DNA of 18,133 nt from an uncultured Clostridia bacterium (GTDB lineage: Bacteria > Bacillota > Clostridia > Oscillospirales > Ruminococcaceae). The translations under genes were made by a program, and so were the position numbers. Below the pieces are notes generated by a model. The model ran no database searches, was not told the origin of the DNA, and was given only the letters and a program-made list of their open reading frames with translations. Location of the stretch: assembly GCA_947588775.1 (NCBI GenBank), contig CANPZQ010000027.1, positions 1 to 18,133 of the forward strand. Direction: 5' to 3'. This document shows positions 7,873-13,918 of this stretch, piece by piece (position 1 is the first letter of the stretch; every line of letters starts with the position of its first letter).

Positions 7873-7913
7873 GTTAAACCTCATTATTATAGAGAAAAAC
7901 TAAAAAGTTTCGC

Positions 7914-7956
7914 CGGCCTTTTCAAAGGCCGCGGGGTCAAGGGGCGGAACCCCTTG
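7914..7956. repeat. Two adjacent intergenic palindromes
   Basis: CGGCCTTT/AAAGGCCG (7914-7921 with 7924-7931) and CAAGGGG-CGGAA-CCCCTTG (7938-7956) form two neighbouring hairpins between the lipoprotein gene and the yabR terminator. Neither is followed directly by a T-run on either strand. The compact GC-rich pair resembles intergenic repeat units I associate with gut clostridia; that is recollection, not a search. Confidence 0.6.
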
Positions 7957-7977
7957 TCGCAGCGCGCGGATACCTTT

Positions 7978-8008
7978 AAGAAAACAAGCCCCCACTTCCC
8001 ATGGGGGC
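7978..8008 (-). terminator. Intrinsic terminator of the yabP-yabR operon
   Basis: On the minus strand GCCCCCA-TGGGAAG-TGGGGGC forms a perfect 7-bp GC-rich stem (8008-7988), followed by TTGTTTTCTT. It starts about 34 nt after the yabR stop codon. Confidence 0.85.
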
Positions 8009-8041
8009 TGCCGTACCCGATATTACCGCGCGCCCGGGAGC

Positions 8042-8560
8042 CTATTTTCTCCTTCCGCGCTTTTTTATGTCCTGAAGCTTGAGCCCCGACATCCTGTCCT
8101 CGCTCGACATCTTGAACTTGGAAAGCATGTCCTCAAAGCCGGCGTCGGTAACCGTCGACTTCGGCTCGTAGGCATACTCCAAATCCTCAATCGTCACGTA
8201 TTCCTTCCTGACGGGCTTCTTTGCAGCATGGTGCTGCGGCCTCGAATCCGTTTCCTTGTCCTTCGCCGCAGGCTCCGGGGCCTGCTTCGGCTTCTGATGC
8301 TGCGGCCGCTGAGGTCGCTCCTCGCGCGGCAACGCCTTTTTCATCGAAAGACTGATTTTCCCGTCCTCCGATATTCCGATAATCTTGACCTTTACGGTCT
8401 GACCTTCGGTGACATGCTCCCTGATGTCGTTGACATAGGTGTTTGCTACCTCGGAAATGTGTACCATTCCCGACTTTCCGCTTCCGAGATCCACGAAAGC
8501 CCCGAACTTGAGGATTCCCGTGACTTTTCCCTCTAAAACGGTTCCCACTTCGAACTGCAT
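8042..8560 (-). CDS. yabR: S1-domain RNA-binding protein, YabR-like
   Basis: Residues 5-74 form one S1 (OB-fold) RNA-binding domain, with VGTVLEGKVTGILKFGAFVD and SGMVHISEVAN, as in Bacillus YabR and general stress protein 13. A linker rich in Pro, Gln and Lys follows (about 78-118). A conserved-looking C-terminal segment contains TIEDLEYAYEPKSTV, and the end is strongly basic (KKRGRRK). At 172 aa it is longer than the roughly 130-aa Bacillus protein, mainly through linker and tail. It is last in the operon after divIC, the same order as in Bacillus. The ribosome binding site AAGGA is rather far (12 nt) from the ATG. The exact RNA target is unknown. Confidence 0.9.
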   Translation of the reverse strand: MQFEVGTVLEGKVTGILKFGAFVDLGSGKSGMVHISEVANTYVNDIREHVTEGQTVKVKIIGISEDGKISLSMKKALPREERPQRPQHQKPKQAPEPAAKDKETDSRPQHHAAKKPVRKEYVTIEDLEYAYEPKSTVTDAGFEDMLSKFKMSSEDRMSGLKLQDIKKRGRRK

Positions 8561-8599
8561 TGCTGATAGAATTCCTTTACTTGATGATGTCCTTGCGTG

Positions 8600-8902
8600 T
8601 TATCCCTTTGATTTTGCGTAGAATCGCCGTTCGCGGGGGTATGCGTAGCCGAGCTTTTCGACGGCGACGGTGAACATGTATTCCTCTTCGTCGTCGGTGT
8701 TCAGAATGCGCCGGTATTCGTCGTTCTCCTGCCGGGTCCGGGTGATTTCCTCCTCGAGCTTCTCAATCTGAGTTTTCTGCTCCGCAATTCCCGCCTGGGT
8801 CTGGATAATCGTCCCGACGGCGTATACGAGGAAAATCAGAAACAGCGCGAGCTTGAACAAGTCGCCGAAGTGCGACCTGCGCCTTGTATTCGGTTTAGCC
8901 AA
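8600..8902 (-). CDS. divIC: Septum formation initiator DivIC/FtsB
   Basis: This is a bitopic division protein that in Bacillus forms a complex with FtsL and DivIB at the septum. A short basic cytoplasmic N-terminus (MAKPNTRRRSHFGD) is followed by one membrane segment (about 15-33), a coiled coil with Glu/Gln/Lys heptads (about 34-67) and the family-typical end AVEKLGYAYPRERRFY. Length 100 aa is normal. The start is TTG: GGGAGG lies 8 nt upstream and no other start fits. It lies between yabQ and yabR, as in Bacillus. Confidence 0.93.
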   Translation of the reverse strand: MAKPNTRRRSHFGDLFKLALFLIFLVYAVGTIIQTQAGIAEQKTQIEKLEEEITRTRQENDEYRRILNTDDEEEYMFTVAVEKLGYAYPRERRFYAKSKG

Positions 8903-8955
8903 TTCCCGCGCCTCCCAACAGCGAATTTATACCAAAACACAGTTTAAATTATACA

Positions 8956-9399
8956 TCAATCCTCCCCGTCTATGCAAGGTTTTTCGCTCATTTTTTCACC
9001 TTCCGAAGCAAAAAACGGCACCCCGCACAAAAATTTCACGGCTTTTTTGAGCAGTTTCCCCAATCGCTTTAAAACGTTTTTTACAGATTTTACTAACGCC
9101 CCGACAATCGCCGATACCGCCCTCCCGAGAGTAAGAAGATACGCCCCGAAGCCGAGGGCCATCGCCGCCGCCGCGAAAAACCGAAGCTGCCCGCCGGTAA
9201 GCTCGGTGCAGAACGCGTAAAACGAAATCCCGAAGAGAAGCGCGAAGAAAAAATCCTCCCAAAAAACCGCGAACGCGTTGTGCCGGAAGGTAAGCCGGGC
9301 CGCGCGGAGTATGTCATACCCCGCGCCGAGAACCGCCCCCAAAACCGCCGCCCCCGCAAAGAGCATGAGCTCCCGCGGCGCGCCCAAAAATCTCGTCAT
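8956..9399 (-). CDS. yabQ: Spore cortex membrane protein YabQ
   Basis: YabQ is a membrane protein needed for spore cortex formation in Bacillus. The family core is recognisable: GYDILRAARLTFRHN (27-41), WEDFFFALLFG (47-57) and GGQLRFFAAAAMALGFGAYL (69-88), with about three or four membrane segments in residues 11-102. A basic amphipathic tail follows (KNVLKRLGKLLKKAVKFL, 107-124). Length 147 aa. Its ATG overlaps the yabP stop codon (ATGA), so the two are translationally coupled. The function is transferred from Bacillus, not shown here. Confidence 0.9.
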   Translation of the reverse strand: MTRFLGAPRELMLFAGAAVLGAVLGAGYDILRAARLTFRHNAFAVFWEDFFFALLFGISFYAFCTELTGGQLRFFAAAAMALGFGAYLLTLGRAVSAIVGALVKSVKNVLKRLGKLLKKAVKFLCGVPFFASEGEKMSEKPCIDGED

Positions 9400-9671
9400 C
9401 TCGTCACCTTTCCCCAGAAGCCGGGCTTCTTTTTTCGCTCCTTGTCGCCGTAGACGATTGAGCGGATGTCCCCGTCTACGGTCATGTCGCCGGTGTCGAC
9501 GTTCATCGCGTTCACATGAAGTGCCTTCCCGCGGATTACCATCTCGCCAAGGGTCGTATAGAGCGAAATTTCGTTTTCGTCAAAGCTGTCCACGTCCGTC
9601 ACGCCCGAAAGCTCCAGCGACGCGCGGTCCTGTAAAATCGCGCTGTGGTGGGCGTTAAGCTGGTCGTTCAT
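9396..9671 (-). CDS. yabP: Sporulation protein YabP
   Basis: YabP belongs to the YabP/YqfC family and is needed for normal sporulation in Bacillus, where it is made in the mother cell. The 91-residue sequence shows the family pattern: HHSAILQDRASLELSGVTDV (8-27), SFDENEISLYTTLGEMVIRG (29-48), LHVNAMNVDTGDMTVDGDI (51-69). The ribosome binding site GGAGG lies 6 nt before the ATG. It is the first gene of yabP-yabQ-divIC-yabR and directly follows a sigma-E-like promoter. Confidence 0.93.
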   Translation of the reverse strand: MNDQLNAHHSAILQDRASLELSGVTDVDSFDENEISLYTTLGEMVIRGKALHVNAMNVDTGDMTVDGDIRSIVYGDKERKKKPGFWGKVTR

Positions 9672-9702
9672 TGCTTACCTCCAGAAAAAATTTTTTTCGT
9701 TA

Positions 9703-9733
9703 AATTTTATGAGCCGCGCCGCAGGATAATGAC
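9703..9733 (-). promoter_or_regulatory. Sigma-E-like sporulation promoter of yabP
   Basis: On the minus strand GTCATTAT (9733-9726), a 14-nt spacer and CATAAAATT (9711-9703) closely match the Bacillus sigma-E consensus (about GTCATATT, 14 nt, CATACAAT). It lies about 32 nt upstream of yabP and just after the terminator of the preceding gene. The Bacillus yabP operon is sigma-E dependent, which agrees. Confidence 0.7.
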
Positions 9734-9752
9734 TGCGCGGTTTTTCGGCGTT

Positions 9753-9790
9753 CAAAAAAACAGCCCGGAAAAACCGGACTGCTTTTTTCG
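9753..9790 (-). terminator. Intrinsic terminator of the solute-binding protein gene
   Basis: On the minus strand CAGTCCGG-TTTTT-CCGGGCTG forms an 8-bp stem with one G-U pair (9781-9761), followed by seven Ts (9760-9754). It separates this gene from the yabP promoter. Confidence 0.9.
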
Positions 9791-9825
9791 TTAATTATGC
9801 TTCGGAGCCGATATTCGACGCCTGA

Positions 9826-11259
9826 CTATTCCATAGCCGCAATTTGCGCGTTGAGGTCGTCGAGGTAGAACTGGAGGGTTTCGGCGTTGGCCTCCTTGCG
9901 CTGCGCCCATGAGCTTTCGGTGGTGGTTCTCGTGAAGTTTACGATGTTGTCGACGGGGGTCGCGGCATTTCCGAGGCCGCTTCCGTAGTCAATCAGAGTG
10001 TTGTGGGAGTGCGCGATTGCGTACATTTCGTCCCACATGTCGAGCATCTCGTCGGTCCAGCCCTTCTTTTCCTTGAGCTGCTTCTTGTCGAGGTTTACGA
10101 CCGTCGGGTCGACGATTTTGAACCTGTCGCAGGAGGCGAGAAGCGCGACTCCCTCGGGGTTCGGGCCGTTCTTAATCAGGCAGTAGCCCTTCGGCTTCGA
10201 GTCGATATAGTATTCGCCGTCGCCGTCCGGGTCGCGGGGAACGGGGCAGATCATAACTTCGTTGTTGGTGATGTCGCCGTATGTAGTTTCCATGTCCTCG
10301 ATGGTTCTGCGCTCGTCGAGGATATAGACGCCGTCCATTCCGAAGAGGGTCATGCCCTGCGCAACGCCGCCCGAGTCGAGCTCATAGTTGAGAACCCAGC
10401 CGTGGTTGTACATCGGGTAGCCGACTTCGTTCTTCTGGAATTCGGCAAGAACATTGGCGGCGCGTTCAAGCCTCGGGTCGTCGAGGTTTGACTCGAATTT
10501 TCCGGTTTCGGTATTGTATTCGACAAGGCCGACGCCGGTGGAAGTCAGGAATGCGGTTTCGACATGCCAGTTATTGAAGGCGTATCTGCCCTCGTCGACG
10601 TCGGTGAAATCAATGGCCATGTCGAGCATGTCGTCCCATGTCCACTCGCCGGCATAGAAGAGCTCGGCGGGGTCGTCGTAGCCGTATTCCTCAAAAACTC
10701 TCCTGTTATAAAGAACGATTGAGTTGAACTGTACGTCGGTTACGAACATATAGGGGTGTCCGCCGAGGGAGAAGAAGGTATCGGCGTAGTATTTCATCGG
10801 TTCCCAGAGCGGGTCGTTGTAGTCGACATAGTCGTCGACGGGAGCGAAAACTCCGTTCAGCGAATAAAGCGGGAAGTCGGTCGCCCATGCCTCATAAAAG
10901 TCGGGGACGTCGTTTGAAAGAACGAGGGTCGCGAGGCGGGTGAATCTTTCGTCCCATGTGCATTCGATATAATCGATGTCGCAGCCGTATTTTTCGCGGA
11001 ACGTCCAGTAGCCGGTCTGAATCATTTCGGCCTCGGAATAGTTCTGGAGGTTGTTCTGGTAGCCGTAGAGCTTGACTATCGAGTTTGCGCCAGCGGCGGT
11101 AGAGGCGTCGGGCAGATAAATTCCGGCGGCGTTCAGGATTGCTTCGGCGTCCTCGGTGGAGAGCGTCAGAACGACGACCTCGCGCTTTTTGGAACCGCAG
11201 CCAACGAGAGCGACGACGAGAATCAGCGCAAGAAGCAGCGCGGTGATTTTCTTTGCCAT
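9826..11259 (-). CDS. Extracellular solute-binding lipoprotein (ABC importer, family 1 type)
   Basis: The N-terminus is a lipoprotein signal with LVGC, lipidated C21. The 477-residue protein has typical features of sugar-type binding proteins: a hinge-like VPDFYEAWATDFPLYSLNGV (118-137), YNRRVFEEYGYDDPAELF (184-201) followed by WTWDDMLDMAIDFTD (206-220), and a Trp/Tyr-rich middle. It would capture a substrate, perhaps a carbohydrate, outside the membrane and deliver it to a permease. No permease or ATPase gene is next to it. An acidic DPDGDG stretch (343-348) looks like a calcium-binding loop. It has its own promoter and terminator, so it is a single-gene unit. The substrate cannot be predicted. 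Confidence 0.88.
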   Translation of the reverse strand: MAKKITALLLALILVVALVGCGSKKREVVVLTLSTEDAEAILNAAGIYLPDASTAAGANSIVKLYGYQNNLQNYSEAEMIQTGYWTFREKYGCDIDYIECTWDERFTRLATLVLSNDVPDFYEAWATDFPLYSLNGVFAPVDDYVDYNDPLWEPMKYYADTFFSLGGHPYMFVTDVQFNSIVLYNRRVFEEYGYDDPAELFYAGEWTWDDMLDMAIDFTDVDEGRYAFNNWHVETAFLTSTGVGLVEYNTETGKFESNLDDPRLERAANVLAEFQKNEVGYPMYNHGWVLNYELDSGGVAQGMTLFGMDGVYILDERRTIEDMETTYGDITNNEVMICPVPRDPDGDGEYYIDSKPKGYCLIKNGPNPEGVALLASCDRFKIVDPTVVNLDKKQLKEKKGWTDEMLDMWDEMYAIAHSHNTLIDYGSGLGNAATPVDNIVNFTRTTTESSWAQRKEANAETLQFYLDDLNAQIAAME

Positions 11260-11318
11260 ATTAACACTATCCTTTCAACAGTATGCCGCGCGCGCCCATC
11301 GCCCATGCGGCTACAAAA

Positions 11319-11362
11319 ATTATAACACAAACTGTTGACTTTTTCTACTGTCAATTGTGACA
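11319..11362 (-). promoter_or_regulatory. Promoter and operator-like repeats of the solute-binding protein gene
   Basis: On the minus strand TGTTATAAT gives an extended -10 (TATAAT at 11324-11319); the -35 at the right distance is poor. Just upstream are an inverted repeat TGTCA-CAAT-TGACA (11362-11349) and a further GTCAA half-site (11339-11335). A weak -35 with nearby half-sites is typical of regulated promoters. Which regulator binds is unknown. Confidence 0.55.
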
Positions 11363-11409
11363 AATACACAAAGCGGTTGTAGGGTAAAATGACGGGAGGG
11401 GGCAAGGGA

Positions 11410-11492
11410 GCGCGGCGGAGAAAGCGGGGAGATAGTGCGAAATGGCGGGGGCGGGCGGGTGGGACCGACGAAGGCAGCTTTCTCCGCCGCGC
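11410..11492. repeat. 83-bp element with 16-bp perfect inverted ends
   Basis: GCGCGGCGGAGAAAGC (11410-11425) is repeated as its exact reverse complement at 11477-11492, with 51 nt between. A shorter competing inverted repeat is CAGCTTTCT (11475-11483) with AGAAAGCTG (11502-11510). The right half (11449-11493, read on the minus strand) matches 18087-18133, which points to a dispersed repeat. No target-site duplication is visible. Confidence 0.75.
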
Positions 11493-11688
11493 GGGGTTAG
11501 CAGAAAGCTGGGGCATGGCAGCAACGCAAAAAAGGCCTGAGCCTCACCGGGAGTGTCTATTCCGCACGCATTATCCTCGCAATTTAAATTTGTCACCGAA
11601 GGTGACGCTTTGTAATTCTGACATCTGACTTCTCACTTCTGTCCTCTTGATGTGGCCGCTTCGGCCACATCCGCCTCCCCCCACCCCC

Positions 11689-11717
11689 TTGCATTCCCCT
11701 CAATTCTATGCTACAAT
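11689..11717 (+). promoter_or_regulatory. Sigma-A promoter of the VOC-ABC operon
   Basis: TTGCAT (11689-11694), a 17-nt spacer and TACAAT (11712-11717), with an extended TGC before the -10. Transcription would start near 11724, giving a short leader before the VOC gene. Confidence 0.8.
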
Positions 11718-11749
11718 ATCCCCATATTCTGAAATTTGGAGGTTCCGTT

Positions 11750-12190
11750 ATGAAAATTCTTGAGCTTGGCCACCTCGCGTTCAAGTGCCGGGATTTGCGC
11801 GCTTCGGAGAAATTTTATTCCGACGTGCTCGGCTTTAAACGCGCCTTCTGCCTCACCTACGGCGACCGCGGCGATTCGCTCCGGGCCGACCGCGAATGGA
11901 TTGTCTACCTTAAGGTTTCGGAGCGGCTGTTTTTGGAGCTGTTCGACCCCGAGGGTGCCTCCGAAATGAACCTTCCCGACTGGAACAGGTTCAATTACCA
12001 GCACCTCGCGCTCATCGTCGACGACATTCACGCCATGCGCGAACACCTCGCCTCCCACGGTGCTCCGATTGACACCGAGCCGGAGCTCGGCGTCGATAAC
12101 ACATGGCAGATGTGGTCCCGCGACCCCGACGGCAACAAAATCGAGTTCATGCAGTACACCGACAAGTCCTTCCAGCTGGTAGGAAGATAA
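11750..12190 (+). CDS. VOC-superfamily metalloenzyme (glyoxalase I-like)
   Basis: The 146-residue protein has the paired beta-alpha-beta modules of the vicinal oxygen chelate fold. The four expected metal ligands are present: H8 (LELGHLAF), E63 (FLELF), H85 (YQHLALIV) and E132 (NKIEFMQ). The second module ends with SRDPDGNKIEF, typical of lactoylglutathione lyase-like proteins. The family includes glyoxalase I, fosfomycin-modifying enzymes and ring-cleaving dioxygenases; the substrate here is unknown. GGAGG lies 7 nt before the chosen ATG; an in-frame ATG at 11708 overlaps the promoter and is rejected. The stop codon overlaps the ABC start by one base, which suggests coupled production with the exporter. 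Confidence 0.9.
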   Translation: MKILELGHLAFKCRDLRASEKFYSDVLGFKRAFCLTYGDRGDSLRADREWIVYLKVSERLFLELFDPEGASEMNLPDWNRFNYQHLALIVDDIHAMREHLASHGAPIDTEPELGVDNTWQMWSRDPDGNKIEFMQYTDKSFQLVGR

Positions 12191-13917
12191 TGGAAAGACT
12201 CGGAAGATACATCCGGCCGTACGTCCTCTACATTCTTTTCACGATGGCGATTAAGCTGCTCGGCTCGGGGCTTGAGCTTCTGATTCCGTTTTTCATGGAA
12301 AAGATTCTCGACGACGTTGTGCCGACGGGCGAAAAGCCGATGATTTTCGCGTTCGGCGGACTCATGCTTCTCTGCGCGGGCGGATGCCTTGCGGCAAACG
12401 TTGTCGCAAACAGAATGTCCGCGGTAAGCTCCGGAAAAATCACCCGAAAGCTCCGCTACGATCTCTTTGAGAAGCTTGAAAGCCTCTCGGCGGCGCAGAT
12501 GGACAGGCTTACCGTCCCGTCGGCGGAATCACGCCTTACGAGCGACACCTATAACATCAACCAGCTTCTCGCAAGGGTGCAGAGGCTCGGAGTCCGCGCG
12601 CCCATTTTACTGCTCGGCGGCGTTTTTATGATGCTCGGCATGGACGCGGTTCTCGCGCTCGTTTTGGTGATGCTTCTGCCGCTCATCGGCGTGATTGTTT
12701 ATATTGTTACAAAAAAGAGCGTCCCGCTTTATAAAGAAGAGCAGACGGTTTTGGACCGCGTAGTGCGGGTTTTGCAGGAAAACATCACCGGCGTTCGGGT
12801 AATAAAGGCCCTCAGCAAGACCGAATACGAAAAATCCCGCTTCAACGACGTAAACGAGGAGCTTACCGCAATCGACCGCAAGGCGGGGCTTATTACCGCC
12901 GCGACGAACCCGTCGACCTCGCTGGTGCTTAACCTCGGGCTTACGCTCGTCGTTTTAATCGGCGCGTTCAGGGTGAACGCGGGAAGCACAAAAAGCGGCG
13001 TTATTATCACGTTTCTGACATATTTTGTGATGATTCTGAACGCAATGCTCGGAATTACGAGGATTTTCGTGATGTGGTCGAAGGGCGAGGCGAGCGCGCA
13101 CCGAGTTGCCGACGTTCTTGAGCTCGGAAAGGATTTGCAGCCCGAGCCGGAGGCCGAGCCTTCCTCCGAAGCCGACCCGCCGCATGTAGAATTTCGGCAT
13201 GTCACGTTTTCCTACACCGGCGTCGGGGAAAACATCTCCGATTTGAGCTTTTCGCTCCGACGCGGCGAAAGCCTCGGAATTTTGGGCGGCACCGGCTCCG
13301 GAAAATCCACCGTTATAAGCCTTTTGATGCGCTTTTACGACCCTCAGCAGGGCGAAATCCTGATTGACGGCAAAAACGTAAGAAGCTATCCCGCGGCGGA
13401 GCTTCGGGAAAAATTCGGCGCGGCCTTCCAGAACGACTTCGTTATGGAGGGAACCATCGCCGAAAATATCCGCTTCTTCCGCGACATTCCGGACGACGAG
13501 CTTTCAAGGGCCGCCCGCGACGCGCAGGCTGAGGAATTTATCCGAAACCGCAAGGAGGGCATGGACTACCCCGTGGCGGTTCGCGGAAACAATCTCTCGG
13601 GCGGACAGAAGCAGAGGCTTCTGATTTCCCGCGCGCTCGCGTCCGACCCCGAAATCCTCGTTTTGGACGACTCCTCGTCGGCCCTCGACTACCGCACCGA
13701 CGCGGAATTGAGGAAGGCTTTAAAGCGCAATTACGGCCGCACGACTACCGTTTTGATTGCGCAGAGAATAAGCTCAATTCGCAGCTGTACGAAAATTCTC
13801 GTCCTCTCTGACGGCAAAACCATCGGCTTCGGCACCCATGACGAGCTGATGCGAAGCTGCGAGGAATACCGCCTTATTGCCGATTCGCAGATGGGCGAAG
13901 GAAAGGGGGCGGTGTGA
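12190..13917 (+). CDS. ABC exporter half-transporter, degenerate-site subunit
   Basis: A type IV ABC exporter subunit of 575 aa: membrane domain (about residues 10-300) followed by an ATPase domain (about 333-575). The motifs are Walker A GGTGSGKST (366-374), Q-loop Q414, intact signature LSGGQ (469-473) and Walker B with D493. Two key residues are altered: the catalytic glutamate is D494, and the switch histidine is Q525 (VLIAQRIS). These are the marks of the non-hydrolysing member of a heterodimer, as in TM287 of Thermotoga. The ATG overlaps the VOC stop codon; a longer frame from 12103 runs inside the VOC gene and is rejected. Its partner follows after one base. The substrate may be a drug, lipid or peptide, but the sequence does not say which. 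Confidence 0.93.
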   Translation: MERLGRYIRPYVLYILFTMAIKLLGSGLELLIPFFMEKILDDVVPTGEKPMIFAFGGLMLLCAGGCLAANVVANRMSAVSSGKITRKLRYDLFEKLESLSAAQMDRLTVPSAESRLTSDTYNINQLLARVQRLGVRAPILLLGGVFMMLGMDAVLALVLVMLLPLIGVIVYIVTKKSVPLYKEEQTVLDRVVRVLQENITGVRVIKALSKTEYEKSRFNDVNEELTAIDRKAGLITAATNPSTSLVLNLGLTLVVLIGAFRVNAGSTKSGVIITFLTYFVMILNAMLGITRIFVMWSKGEASAHRVADVLELGKDLQPEPEAEPSSEADPPHVEFRHVTFSYTGVGENISDLSFSLRRGESLGILGGTGSGKSTVISLLMRFYDPQQGEILIDGKNVRSYPAAELREKFGAAFQNDFVMEGTIAENIRFFRDIPDDELSRAARDAQAEEFIRNRKEGMDYPVAVRGNNLSGGQKQRLLISRALASDPEILVLDDSSSALDYRTDAELRKALKRNYGRTTTVLIAQRISSIRSCTKILVLSDGKTIGFGTHDELMRSCEEYRLIADSQMGEGKGAV

Positions 13918-13918
13918 A

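Larger units (their letters stand above)
11260..11749. other. Gene-poor intergenic region with repeats
   Basis: This 490-bp stretch holds no convincing gene. It contains the solute-binding protein promoter on the left, the 83-bp inverted-repeat element in the middle, palindromes GTCACC-GAA-GGTGAC (11592-11606) and GATGTGGCC-GCTTC-GGCCACATC (11649-11671), a degenerate TCTGACATCTGACTTCTCAC-type repeat (about 11616-11648), and the promoter of the VOC gene on the right. Open frames across it have repetitive, low-complexity translations and no ribosome binding sites. Confidence 0.7.

Noticed and set aside
7914..7931. The CGGCCTTT/AAAGGCCG hairpin as a terminator
   Set aside because: The T-run on the minus strand starts several bases after the stem, the loop is only two bases, and it would end the lipoprotein transcript before its gene.
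11223..11516. A 97-codon minus-strand frame upstream of the solute-binding protein
   Set aside because: It crosses the promoter and the inverted-repeat element, and its translation is low-complexity Arg/Pro/Ser.
12103..12189. A longer N-terminus for ABC subunit 1
   Set aside because: The extra 29 residues come from the VOC gene in another frame and look nothing like an exporter; the ATG at 12190 has the typical start and coupling.
13877..13918. An earlier start for ABC subunit 2
   Set aside because: It would overlap the end of subunit 1 by 41 bases; the ATG at 13919 is one base after the stop and fits the operon spacing.
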